Origin: Acuticoccus sp039034015
Lineage (GTDB): Bacteria; Pseudomonadota; Alphaproteobacteria; Rhizobiales; Amorphaceae
NCBI GenBank assembly: GCA_039034015.1
Contig: JBCCBM010000005.1
Span: 124,001 to 188,000 of the forward strand
Length of the DNA: 64,000 bases
Direction: 5' to 3'
Shown: one piece after another, positions 26,765-35,600 of the stretch
Layout of the letters: each line of letters opens with the position of its first letter
Position numbering within the stretch: position 1 is the stretch's first letter
Notes under the pieces: generated by a model
Databases searched by the model: none
Seen by the model: the letters and a program-made list of their open reading frames with translations, nothing else
Told to the model about the DNA's origin: nothing
Translations under genes and position numbers: made by a program

Positions 26765-27717
26765 TGCGGCCGGCGCGAGGCGCCATCCAAAAACCCATGG
26801 ACGCGGTTGCCCTTGCCCTAGCCATCGACGCGCTCACCGGTGAGCCGCCGGCGCTTTATCGGCGCATCGGCCACCCGGTCACCTGGTTTGGCCGCCTCAT
26901 TGATGCGCTCGACCGCGCGCTCAACCGTGGCCCCGCCCGGCGCGCCAAAGGGGGTTTCGCGCTCGCGCTGGTGCTTGCCGCGTTCGTGGCCCCGGCGGCC
27001 ATTCTCGTCGCCGCGCTAAAAACGCTGCCCTTTCCCGTGGCGCTCGCCATCGAGGCCCTTTTGGGGAGCGCGCTTTTGGCCCACAGCAGCCTCCACGCCC
27101 ATGTGGGGGCCGTTGCGCGCGCGCCATCGCTCGCGGAGGCCAAAGCGGCGCTTGCGATGATTGTGGGGCGCGATGTCGCCCCTCTTGATGAGGCGGGCGT
27201 TTCGCGCGCGGCGTTGGAATCGCTCAGCGAGAACCTTTCCGATGGGGTTGTGGCGCCGGCGTTCTGGTTCGCGCTCCTCGGCCTTCCCGGGCTTGTGGCC
27301 TACAAGGTGGTGAACACGGCCGATTCCATGATTGGCCACAAAACCCCGCGGCATCGCCGTTTCGGCTGCCCCGCCGCGCGGCTTGATGATCTCTTGAACC
27401 TCATCCCCGCGCGGCTCACTGCAGCGCTCGTCATCCTCGCCGCGCCAAAAACGCTGTTGCGCGTGCGAACAATTTTTCGCGATGCGCCGGGGCATGCCTC
27501 GCCCAACGCCGGCTGGCCTGAGGCCGCGTTTGCGGTGGCGCTCAACATCACCCTCGGCGGCCCCCGCCGCTATGGCGCGCAAAAGGTGGCCGGCCACACC
27601 CTCAACGCCGCGGGCTCCGAGGCGACAAGCGCCGACATTGCCCGCGGCCTGCGCCTCAGCCTTCGCGTCGGCCTTATCCAGTTTGCGCTTTACGCGGCCC
27701 TTGCGCTCGCGATCTGA
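26764..27717 (+). CDS. cbiB: Adenosylcobinamide-phosphate synthase
   Basis: CbiB (CobD in the Pseudomonas naming) is a membrane enzyme that attaches aminopropanol phosphate, the CobC product, to adenosylcobyric acid. The 317-residue product has ALAIDALTGEPPALYRRIGHPVTWFGRLI near the start, several membrane helices, and the conserved ESLSENLSDGVVAPAFWFALLG and NTADSMIGHKTPRHRRFG regions. I keep ATG 26764 because it overlaps the stop of the last repeat unit. An ATG at 26797 is nearer the start of conserved sequence and is a fair alternative. Its 3' end overlaps the convergent cobQ by 28 bp. Confidence 0.92.
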   Translation: MRPARGAIQKPMDAVALALAIDALTGEPPALYRRIGHPVTWFGRLIDALDRALNRGPARRAKGGFALALVLAAFVAPAAILVAALKTLPFPVALAIEALLGSALLAHSSLHAHVGAVARAPSLAEAKAALAMIVGRDVAPLDEAGVSRAALESLSENLSDGVVAPAFWFALLGLPGLVAYKVVNTADSMIGHKTPRHRRFGCPAARLDDLLNLIPARLTAALVILAAPKTLLRVRTIFRDAPGHASPNAGWPEAAFAVALNITLGGPRRYGAQKVAGHTLNAAGSEATSADIARGLRLSLRVGLIQFALYAALALAI

Positions 27718-29147
27718 AGGAGCGCGTCAATGTCGAGGTTTTTGGCAAGGTGCGTCGCAAGATCGTCGAGCACGGTCTCGATGGTGGCGTCATAATCGAG
27801 CGTGGCGGCAGCGCCAAGCCGCGCCAAAAACCAGGCCCGCAGCGGGTCTGACGCGAAGACGCCGTGGACGTAGGCGCCCATGACGCGGCCGGAGGGGGAG
27901 ACGGCGCCATCGGGCCCCGTGGCAAGCTGTGCAAAGGGCCGCGCGCAATCGGGCCCCGCCGTGCGCCCCATATGGATGCGATAGCCTGACAAGGGGACGC
28001 CCTGCGCCAGCGCTGACACACCATCCACGGTGACGGTGGTTTTGGGCGCCGCCAGCGTCGTCTCAATGTCCAAAAGGCCAAGGCCGGCGGAATGGCCCGG
28101 CGCACCCTCAAGCCCATTTGGATCGTGAACGGCGCGGCCCAGGATCTGATAGCCGCCGCAAAGGCCAAGCACCGTGCCGCCCCGGCGCACGAACGCTCTG
28201 AGGTCGATGTCCCAGCCAGCCGCGATCAGCGCCGCAAGATCGGCCCGCGTGCTTTTGGACCCTGGCAGGAGAACCGCATCCGCATCCATCGGCAACGGCG
28301 CATCAAGGGGCACGATGCGAAGGGTGCAGCCGGGCTCCAGCCGGAGCGGGTCGGCATCGTCAAAGTTGGCGATGTGCGGCGTCTTGGGCATCACGATGGT
28401 GATAGGGCCGCCGGGGCCACCGCGCAGGCCAAGCGTGTCTTCGGCGGGCAGCTGGGCCGCCTTTGCAAAATACGGCACCACGCCCAGACAAGGCCAGCCG
28501 GTGAACGTTTCTATGGCGCGGCGGCCGCCGTCAAACAGCGAAACATCGCCCCGGAAGCGATTGATGATGACGCCGCGGATCGGCGCCCTGTCTGCCTCGG
28601 GCATGACGGTGTGCGTGCCCACAACGCTTGCAATCACGCCGCCGCGGTCAATGTCGCCCACCAGCACCACGGGGACGTTGGCGGCGCGGGCAAAGCCCAT
28701 GTTGGCAATGTCGCCGGCGCGAAGGTTGACCTCTGCCGGGCTCCCCGCCCCTTCCACAATGACAATGTCGGCCTCGGCGGACAGGCGCGCAAAGCTTTGG
28801 AGCGCTTCTGGCAACAGCGAGGCTTTGAGCGCGCTATAGGCTCTTGCATCGGCTGTGGTGTGGAGTTTTCCGCGCACGATGACCTGCGCGCCCGTTTCCG
28901 ACTGCGGCTTCAGGAGAACCGGGTTCATGTCCACCGTGGCGGCCCGTCGCGCGGCGCGGGCCTGGAGCATTTGGGCGCGGCCGATCTCGCCGCCATCCAC
29001 GGTGACGCCGGCGTTGTTGGACATATTTTGCGGCTTGAAGGGCGCCACTTTAAGGCCGCGCTGGGTGAAGAGGCGGCAAAGGCCCGCCGCCAACAGCGAC
29101 TTGCCGACGTCCGAACCGGTGCCCTGGAGCATCACCGCCGCGGTCAT
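27690..29147 (-). CDS. cobQ: Cobyric acid synthase
   Basis: CobQ amidates four carboxyl side chains of the corrin ring using glutamine and ATP. The 485-residue product has the N-terminal synthetase domain (MLQGTGSDVGKSLLAAGLCR, with its P-loop-like motif) and FKPQNMSNNAGVT. The C-terminal class I glutamine amidotransferase-type domain has the nucleophile in VLGLCGGYQILG and the His in MGAYVHGVF. It converges on cbiB with a 28-bp overlap of coding ends. Most other cobalamin genes are absent from the window. Confidence 0.95.
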   Translation of the reverse strand: MTAAVMLQGTGSDVGKSLLAAGLCRLFTQRGLKVAPFKPQNMSNNAGVTVDGGEIGRAQMLQARAARRAATVDMNPVLLKPQSETGAQVIVRGKLHTTADARAYSALKASLLPEALQSFARLSAEADIVIVEGAGSPAEVNLRAGDIANMGFARAANVPVVLVGDIDRGGVIASVVGTHTVMPEADRAPIRGVIINRFRGDVSLFDGGRRAIETFTGWPCLGVVPYFAKAAQLPAEDTLGLRGGPGGPITIVMPKTPHIANFDDADPLRLEPGCTLRIVPLDAPLPMDADAVLLPGSKSTRADLAALIAAGWDIDLRAFVRRGGTVLGLCGGYQILGRAVHDPNGLEGAPGHSAGLGLLDIETTLAAPKTTVTVDGVSALAQGVPLSGYRIHMGRTAGPDCARPFAQLATGPDGAVSPSGRVMGAYVHGVFASDPLRAWFLARLGAAATLDYDATIETVLDDLATHLAKNLDIDALLQIASARAA

Positions 29148-29259
29148 CGGGCGCGCGCCCCCTCGCAGGCGCCCTGGTTTTCAGCGGACATTAATCTTCC
29201 CCGCCTCCATGGTGCGCGGGTGCGGCCCCGTTGGCCGCCGTGCATCACGGAGAGTGTTC

Positions 29260-29523
29260 ATGAAACGGATGGTTCTTGCGGCCGTCGCCGCGGCGAGCCT
29301 TGGCCTTGCGGGCTGCAACTCCACCAACGAGGGGGACCGCGCGCTGGTGGGCGGCGCGCTGGGCGCAACGACGGGCGCGGTGATCGCCTCCGCGGCAGGC
29401 GCCAGCACCGCCGGCACCATCATTGCGGCGACCACGGGGGCCGCGGCCGGCGCCATTGTGGGCTCGGCCACCACGCCGCGGTGCGTCGACCAGTTCGGCG
29501 ACCCAGTGCCCTGCCCGCGCTGA
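29260..29523 (+). CDS. Small glycine-zipper lipoprotein
   Basis: ATG 29260, with CGGAGAG upstream, opens an 87-residue lipoprotein precursor: the signal peptide MKRMVLAAVAAASLGLAGC ends in a lipobox with Cys19. The body is an Ala/Gly-rich glycine-zipper-like stretch (VGGALGATTGAVIASAAGAS and so on), ending CVDQFGDPVPCPR with two Cys. Proteins of this type are common in alphaproteobacterial envelopes; the function is not known. It converges on the carbonic-anhydrase-like gene 4 bp away. Confidence 0.75.
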   Translation: MKRMVLAAVAAASLGLAGCNSTNEGDRALVGGALGATTGAVIASAAGASTAGTIIAATTGAAAGAIVGSATTPRCVDQFGDPVPCPR

Positions 29524-29527
29524 GGCC

Positions 29528-30049
29528 TCACACGGGCGTGCAATCGGCTCGATAACGCGCCGCGTTCGCCACATAGCGCGCGGCGCCGCCTTGCATGGCG
29601 ACAATGTCATCCTCGCTGAGCGTTCGGATGACTTTTGCCGGGGTGCCGAGCGCGAGGCTTTTGGGGGGGATGGTTTTGCGCTCCCCCACCAGGGCGCCGG
29701 CGCCCACGAGGGCTGCGGCGCCGATGGTGGCATCGTTCATCACCGTTGCGCCCATACCGATGAGGGCGCCATCCTCAATGGTGCACCCGTGGAGGAGCGC
29801 CATATGCCCCACGGTGACGTCGGCGCCGACGGTGAGCGGGGAGCCCATGTCGGTGTGGCAGACTGTGCCATCTTGGATGTTGGAGCGGGGGCCGATGGTG
29901 ATCCACTCATTGTCGCCGCGCAGCACCGCGTTCCACCACACTGAGGCGCCCGGCAACAGCCGCACGCGCCCGATGAGGACGGCGGTGGGCGCCACATAGG
30001 CATCCGCCGCAATCTCGGGCGCGGTGTCGCCCAGGCGGTAGAGCGTCAA
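29528..30049 (-). CDS. Gamma-carbonic anhydrase family protein
   Basis: The 173-residue protein is a left-handed beta-helix of the YrdA/PaaY class, with hexapeptide repeats and the metal-site histidines spread over VCHTDMGSP and VGHMALLHGC. Such proteins bind zinc or iron; some are carbonic anhydrases, others have no shown activity. The start is TTG at 30047-30049, where the family normally begins with xLYRLGD. The gene follows DUF3126 by 3 bp, so cysE-DUF3126-gamma-CA probably form an operon. Confidence 0.88.
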   Translation of the reverse strand: MTLYRLGDTAPEIAADAYVAPTAVLIGRVRLLPGASVWWNAVLRGDNEWITIGPRSNIQDGTVCHTDMGSPLTVGADVTVGHMALLHGCTIEDGALIGMGATVMNDATIGAAALVGAGALVGERKTIPPKSLALGTPAKVIRTLSEDDIVAMQGGAARYVANAARYRADCTPV

Positions 30050-30052
30050 GTT

Positions 30053-30268
30053 CTACGCGCCTTCGAGGTCAAGCTCGAGGATAGCCATCGTAAAGTTCCA
30101 CGAGAGCTCGCCCTCGTCCTCATCGCGGTAGAGGACGCCGATGAACTCTTCGCCAAGGTAGACCTCGGCCGAATCGTCCTTGCGTGGCCGGGCGCGCACC
30201 GACAGCGTGTCGTTGGCGAAGGTTTTGCGCATGTAGCTTTCGAGCTTTTTGATTTCGTCCGGTTTCAC
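30053..30268 (-). CDS. DUF3126 family protein
   Basis: This 71-residue protein matches the small alphaproteobacterial DUF3126 family (KKLESYMRKTF, RPRKDDSAEVYLGEEFIGVL, then DEDEGELSWNFTMAILELDL). No function is established. The position between cysE and a gamma-carbonic-anhydrase-like gene is common for the family and is the main clue to its role, perhaps in sulfur or cysteine metabolism; that is inference only. Confidence 0.88.
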   Translation of the reverse strand: MKPDEIKKLESYMRKTFANDTLSVRARPRKDDSAEVYLGEEFIGVLYRDEDEGELSWNFTMAILELDLEGA

Positions 30269-30290
30269 GGCGAATTCCCTTGGTTGTGAC

Positions 30291-30330
30291 GCTCGGCAGG
30301 TGGCCGCGAGCGCGCCGCACGCTGCCGAGC
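30291..30330. repeat. Inverted repeat in the cysE-DUF3126 gap
   Basis: GCTCGGCAG at 30291-30299 and CTGCCGAGC at 30322-30330 form a perfect 9-bp inverted repeat around a 22-base loop. On the plus strand it is followed by A residues; on the minus strand the T-run comes before the hairpin. It therefore does not have the form of a Rho-independent terminator for either side. It may be an mRNA-stabilising hairpin or an operator. Confidence 0.45.
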
Positions 30331-30365
30331 AAAAAACATTTTATCAACCCGTTGACGGGGCGGGC

Positions 30366-31172
30366 TTAGCCCCGTTCGGACAGGATTTGATCCATACGCC
30401 GCGAAGGTTCCGCGCAGCCTGCTTCGCCCACAATTTTGGCCGGCACGCCCGCCACCGTCACCTTTGGCGGCACGGCCGAGAGCACGACCGAGCCCGCCGC
30501 CACGCGCGAGCAATTGCCGATGGTAAAATTTCCGAGCACCTTGGCGCCTGCGCCGAGAAGGACGCCGCAGCCGATTTTTGGGTGCCGGTCGCCGCCCTCT
30601 TTGCCCGTGCCGCCAAGGGTGACGCCCTGGAGGAGCGACACATCATCGCCCAGCGTTGCCGTTGCGCCGATGACGACGCCGGTGGCGTGGTCGATGAAAA
30701 TGCCGCGGCCCATGGGGACGGCTGGGTGAATGTCCACCTGGAGCGCGGCGGACGCGCGGCTTTGGAGCATGAGCGCAAAGTCCCGCCGGCCCCTTGTCCA
30801 GAGGGAGTGGGCGACGCGGTGGGCCATCAGCGCGTGAAAGCCCTTGAAATAGAGGAGCGGCTCGATCAAGCGCTCGCACGCCGCATCGCGATCGAGGACG
30901 GCGGCCATGTCGACCCGAAAGATTTCGCAAAGTTCGGGCGCATCGTTGAGCGCATCCACGAACGCGTTTCGGATGTGGGCGGCGGGCAGCGAGGGGTCGG
31001 TGAGGCGGCTTGAGACACGCTCGGCGATGGAGTCTTCGAGCGAGGGTTGATCAAGCACGGTGGCGTGGATCAGGCCGGCCAGCGTTGGCTCGCGCTTGGC
31101 AATGTCCTGCGCTTCACGGCGGACCCTGCGCCACACGGGGTCGTGGGGGATGACGTGGGCTTCGACGGCCAT
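30366..31172 (-). CDS. cysE: Serine O-acetyltransferase
   Basis: CysE makes O-acetylserine from serine and acetyl-CoA, the first step of cysteine synthesis. From ATG 31172 (MAVEAHVIPHDPVWRRVRRE), with GGGAG upstream, the product is 268 residues. It has the N-terminal helical domain and the C-terminal left-handed beta-helix (DIHPAVPMGRGIFIDHATGV, GGTGKEGGDRHPKIG), with catalytic His residues. A longer frame from 31217 lacks homology at its start. It heads the cysE-DUF3126-gamma-CA group. Confidence 0.95.
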   Translation of the reverse strand: MAVEAHVIPHDPVWRRVRREAQDIAKREPTLAGLIHATVLDQPSLEDSIAERVSSRLTDPSLPAAHIRNAFVDALNDAPELCEIFRVDMAAVLDRDAACERLIEPLLYFKGFHALMAHRVAHSLWTRGRRDFALMLQSRASAALQVDIHPAVPMGRGIFIDHATGVVIGATATLGDDVSLLQGVTLGGTGKEGGDRHPKIGCGVLLGAGAKVLGNFTIGNCSRVAAGSVVLSAVPPKVTVAGVPAKIVGEAGCAEPSRRMDQILSERG

Positions 31173-31201
31173 GTGAGGCTCCCTCGTGTCGGCCCTTCGA
31201 C

Positions 31202-31978
31202 TTAAGGGTTTTGCCACCCGTCCGAAAGGGCCGCGCGGGCGGACAGGAAGTCGAGAACCGCCGCCTTGTGCCCCTTATCCCCGACGGCGCTCATGTGATC
31301 TTTGCCCGGCAGCGTCACGCCGGTGGCGTTGGGGAGCCAGCTCACAAGTTCATCAACGCTGCCGGAGATCACGTCCTCGCTCCCCGCGACGCTGAGTGTG
31401 GGGAGGGTGATCGAGGCTAGATCATCGACGGTGAGGGTTTGGCGGGCGGCGAGGATGCAGGCGGCCAGCGCCTCGCGGTCGCTTTTGGTTTGGTCGGCAA
31501 AAAGGCGGAAGGCGCGGGCATTGCGATCGGTGACGCTCTCCAGCGAGGGCGCCCGGAGCGCCTCTGCGATGGGCCCGCCGCCGACCCCGTGCACAAGGTT
31601 GCCCGCAAGCCCGGAGAGGATGACGCCGGCGAGTTTTTCGGGCGCTGCGAGCGCCAGGAACGCTGTGATGCGCGCGCCCATGGAATAGCCGTGGGCGACC
31701 ACGCGCGGAAGGCCGAGATGGTCGATGAGGCGCGCGGCGTCGGCGGCCATCAGCGTCGTTTTGTAGGCCTCGGGATCGTAGAGTTTTTGGCTCTCGCCGT
31801 GGCCGCGATTGTCGATGGTGATGACGCGGTAGCCCGCCTCGGTGAGGGTTTTGACCCAGCCCGTTGCCCGCCAGTTGACGGTTTTGTTGGACGCAAAGCC
31901 GTGGATGAGGAGGACGGGGGGGCCGGCCCCCTCGTCGGTATAGGCGATTGTGACGCCGTCGCTGTCGAAGGTGGGCAC
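31202..31978 (-). CDS. Alpha/beta hydrolase
   Basis: This 258-residue cytoplasmic alpha/beta-hydrolase has the oxyanion region LLIHGFASNK, the nucleophile elbow AHGYSMGAR (Ser), an acid in VAGSEDVI and the His in PGKDHMSAVGD. The start is a GTG at 31976-31978. It lies 4 bp after the ferredoxin gene and 29 bp before the cysE start, all on one strand. The substrate is unknown; esterase or C-C hydrolase activity is possible. Confidence 0.88.
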   Translation of the reverse strand: MPTFDSDGVTIAYTDEGAGPPVLLIHGFASNKTVNWRATGWVKTLTEAGYRVITIDNRGHGESQKLYDPEAYKTTLMAADAARLIDHLGLPRVVAHGYSMGARITAFLALAAPEKLAGVILSGLAGNLVHGVGGGPIAEALRAPSLESVTDRNARAFRLFADQTKSDREALAACILAARQTLTVDDLASITLPTLSVAGSEDVISGSVDELVSWLPNATGVTLPGKDHMSAVGDKGHKAAVLDFLSARAALSDGWQNP

Positions 31979-31982
31979 GGCT

Positions 31983-32303
31983 TTACGCCTGGCGCTCGGG
32001 CACCCGCACGATGAGGCCGCTCAGGGCGTCGTCCACCTTGATTTGGCACGAGAGGCGGGAGCCTTCTTTCACTTCGAAGGCGAAGTCGAGCATGTCTTCT
32101 TCCATGGGGGATGGGCCGCCGGTTTTTTCAAGCCACGCGGGGTCCACGTAGACGTGGCAGGTGGCGCAGGCGCACGCGCCGCCGCATTCGGCCTCGATGC
32201 CGGGCACCATGGCGCGCACGGCCGCCTCCATGATGGTGGTGCCAGTGTCGGCCTCCACCTTATGCTCTTCGCCCGTGTGCGTGATGTACGTGATGGTCGC
32301 CAT
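31983..32303 (-). CDS. Adrenodoxin-type [2Fe-2S] ferredoxin
   Basis: The 106-residue protein is a vertebrate-type ferredoxin with cluster ligands Cys40, Cys46, Cys49 and Cys86 (EAECGGACACATCHVYV, then RLSCQIKV). Alphaproteobacterial members such as FdVI serve in Fe-S assembly or as electron donors to cytochrome P450 and other oxygenases. No partner reductase or oxygenase gene is adjacent, so housekeeping Fe-S biogenesis is the more likely role. Confidence 0.92.
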   Translation of the reverse strand: MATITYITHTGEEHKVEADTGTTIMEAAVRAMVPGIEAECGGACACATCHVYVDPAWLEKTGGPSPMEEDMLDFAFEVKEGSRLSCQIKVDDALSGLIVRVPERQA

Positions 32304-32635
32304 GGTCCCTCGCGGCAGAAGCTTGCATGGGGCTTAACGCGTGGGGGGCGCCCGTCAAGCGCCTCGCGAATTCTTCGCAAATTTCATCAAATTTCTCAAC
32401 GCTTAACAGAATTAACCATTTGGCATCTGTCCGATCACAGTTCCTTGTCGGTCACACTTGAGTATGGCATTGAGAATTCGTTAACGGTGTTGCGGGAGCC
32501 GCGTCGTTCGCGATACGGCCTCACCCCGCCCCACCGTTTGTTGGCGACCCGCGCGGTGTTTGGCGCGGTTTTGCCGCACATGATGTGCGCCTCCGCGATG
32601 ATTGCGGATCCTGTAGCGTTTTGTCGAGGCAGAAC
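32304..32635. promoter_or_regulatory. 332-bp divergent intergenic region, ferredoxin / GPR-like gene
   Basis: No gene is visible here. About 32365-32480 is distinctly AT-richer than the surroundings and should hold the promoters for the ferredoxin (minus strand) and the giant gene (plus strand). It contains the TTAACCAT element listed separately. The downstream part is GC-rich leader of the giant gene. I did not find a hairpin terminator or a riboswitch-like structure. Confidence 0.5.
32403..32419 (+). promoter_or_regulatory. Candidate CtrA-type site upstream of the GPR-like gene
   Basis: TTAA at 32403-32406 is followed after five bases by TTAACCAT at 32412-32419. TTAACCAT is the half-site recognised by the alphaproteobacterial cell-cycle regulator CtrA; the classical full site has seven rather than five bases between the halves. 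It lies about 220 bases before the giant gene's start. CtrA control would suit a cell-pole growth gene, but one short motif is weak evidence. Confidence 0.35.
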
Positions 32636-35600
32636 ATGGCCATTGACCCGACCCGCTCCAAAGATGCTGAAGCGTCTGATGCTGCCCTTTCGGCGGTGGA
32701 ACAGGCCCTTCAGTTCAACCTCGACCCGGTCGATGACGCCGACGGCAAGCCCGCCGCCGCCAAAAGCGTGACCGCCAAGAGTTTGGAAGAGACGCTGGAC
32801 GAGGAGTTTAAGCCGCCCGTCCGCCGCGCGCCCGACCCCGACCCTGTGCCCGACGATGAGCCGCTGCGCCCCGCCAACGACGCGCCCGACAACAGCACTG
32901 CGGCCCGCGTGCGCCGCCGGCGCCACCGCGCCACCCAGCGCCAACAGGCCGCTGCCAATGATGATCGCGCCCGGTTTGAGGCCGCAGAGGCCGACGGCAG
33001 CCGGCGCGGCCTCGCCACCTTCGGCATTGCGGTGGTCGCTTCGCTCATCTGGGCGGGCCTCGGGGTTCTGATCGGCATCACCGCGTTCTCTGCGCAGGGG
33101 CTCGCGTTCTTCACCTCCCCGGCCGCGTTTGGCGTGCTCGCCGCCACCATTGCGCCCATCATCCTCTTCCTGATGGCGGCCACCTTTGCCCGCCGTGCGG
33201 AAGAATTGCGCGTCTCATCCGCCTCCATGGGCGACATTGCGCGCCGGCTCACCGAGCCTGAACTCTCAGCCTCAGAAGGCGTCGCCAACATCGGCCAGGC
33301 GATCCGCCGCGAGGTGGCGGGCATGTCCGAAGGGATCGAGCAGGCGCTGGAACGGGCGAGCGAGCTTGAAGTGCTCGTTCACCGGGAAGTGGCCGCGCTG
33401 GAACGCTCCTACGGCGACCACGAGGCCAAAATCCGCTCCCTGTTTGAGGAGCTTGTGGCCGAGCGGCAGATGCTGCTGGCCAACTCCGACAAAATGCGCA
33501 CCGACCTTGAAACCGCCAAAGACGGCCTTGCCCAGCTTGTGGGTGACCTTCGCGGCACGTTCGTCGAGAGCCTCTCCACCACCACCGGCGACCTTGGGAC
33601 AAGTTTTGACGAGGAGCGCGCGCGCCTCGTCACCGGCCTTGGCGAGGCCGGCCAGGCGCTGCTCACCACCTTCTCCGAGACTGGCGACCAATTTGTCGGC
33701 AAGCTGATTGCCCGCAGCCAAGAGCTTGAAGAGAAGCTCACCGTCACGGGCGATGAGATGGCCGGCCGCATCGAAACGCTGACCGCCAGCCAATCGGACG
33801 CGCTCCAAGGCTTTGTGGAAGCGCTCATCACCGCCATCAACGACCAGTCCGAGGCAACCATCGCAGCGGTGAAATCCGCGTCTGAAACCCTGGTCGGCAG
33901 CCTCCATTCCGAAACCGGCCAGACGGTCGAGACCATCCGCTCCACGGCCGAATATCTGGTGGGCAGCCTCCAGGCGGAGGCCGGCTCGGCAACGGAGACC
34001 ATCCGCTCCACCGCCGACATTCTCATTGATTCCATCGCCGGCCAATCGAAGGAAATCACCGACGATTTCGGCCGTGTCGGCCAAGAGCTGGTCGACACGC
34101 TTGCCGACCGCACCGTTGCCATGACCGAAAGCTTTGCCGCCACCGGCTCCACCATGGCCGACACGGTGCTGGAGCGGGCGGACGAGGTCACAAAGGTCCT
34201 CATGAATGCGGGCGAAAACGTCTCCAACTCCGTCACCGAGGTGAACACCACGCTGTCGGACATGTTGACGGCCAAGCTCGGCGAGATCCACGAGACCATC
34301 TCCATCGCCGGCACCCAGCTCGACACCACCATTTCTGAGCGGATGGGCGCGCTCGATAGCGCCGTCTCCGTCTCGGCCGAGCGGCTGGCAAACACCGTGG
34401 AAGACCGGATGAATGTGGTCGACACCACCGTGTCGCTCGCCACCGAAACCTTCTCCGGCACCCTTGAAGAGCGACTTGAAACCATCGAAACGCTGGTGGC
34501 CGGCGCATCCGAACACTTTGCAAGCCTCGTCGACACATCCGTCCAGTCCATCGATGGGACGATGGAGCGCACCGCGCGCGAACTCATCGAGACGGTCGAG
34601 GGCCGCCTCGGCGACACAGATGCGACGCTGCGCCAAACGGCGGCCACCCTCATCGACACCATGGGCGAAAAGGCCGAAGGGGTGACCCTTGCCCTTGCCC
34701 GCGCCGACGAGACGCTGACCAGCACCTTCGACACGCAGATGGCCTCCATCGACACCACCCTCACCCGCGCCTCGGAAGAGGTGGTTGCGATGGTGGACGA
34801 GCGGCTCGCCACCATTGAATCCACCCTTGTCACCACCTCCCAATCGCTGGAGACGGAGGTGGGCGCCCGCCTCACCCTCGTCACCGACCGCATGGCCGAG
34901 GCTGGCGACAACCTCACCGGCGTCGTCACCGCAAGCCTTGGGCACCTGGACGCCACGCTCTCGGAGGCCTCCAGCCAGATTGGCGGCATGATCGAGGGCC
35001 GCCTCAGCGAGATCGACGAGCGGGTCGAAACCGCCTCGCGCATGGTGACCGACACCATGACCGAGCGGCTCGACACCATGGAGCGCGCGGTTGCCGACAG
35101 CTCTGAGCGCGCCTCCGAGGCCGTGACGCTGCGCACCATGCAGGTGGATGAGCGCCTCACCGAGACCGCCGAGCGCGTGGTTGCGTCCGTCGAAGGCAAG
35201 ATCGGCGAGCTCGACGCCACCATTGCCCAAGGCGGCTCCGTCGCAGCCGGCGCCATTTCGGCCGCCTCCGACGAACTCTCCAACCAGCTCATCAACCAGG
35301 TGGACCAAGTCTCCTCCACCCTTGGCGTGTTGGGCGACCGGCTCACCGACGCCATCGGCGGCGCATCGGGCACCTTGTCCGACACGCTGATCACCCGCGC
35401 CGATCAGATTGAGGTCACGCTCAACACGCTGGGCGACCGGCTCGACGATGTGATCTCCACCGCGTCCGTCAGCTTCACCGAATCGATCTCCCGACAGGTG
35501 GACGACATGGAAAACCGCCTCGGCGGCCTCTCCGAAGCGCTGTCGGGCACCGTCCAATCCACCACCACCGCACTGCTGGACACCTTCGGCGGGCGCGTCG

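Noticed and set aside
29148..29259. Cobalamin riboswitch upstream of cobQ, or before azlC/cobC
   Set aside because: I looked for the conserved B12 box and the expected leader length and found neither in these gaps.
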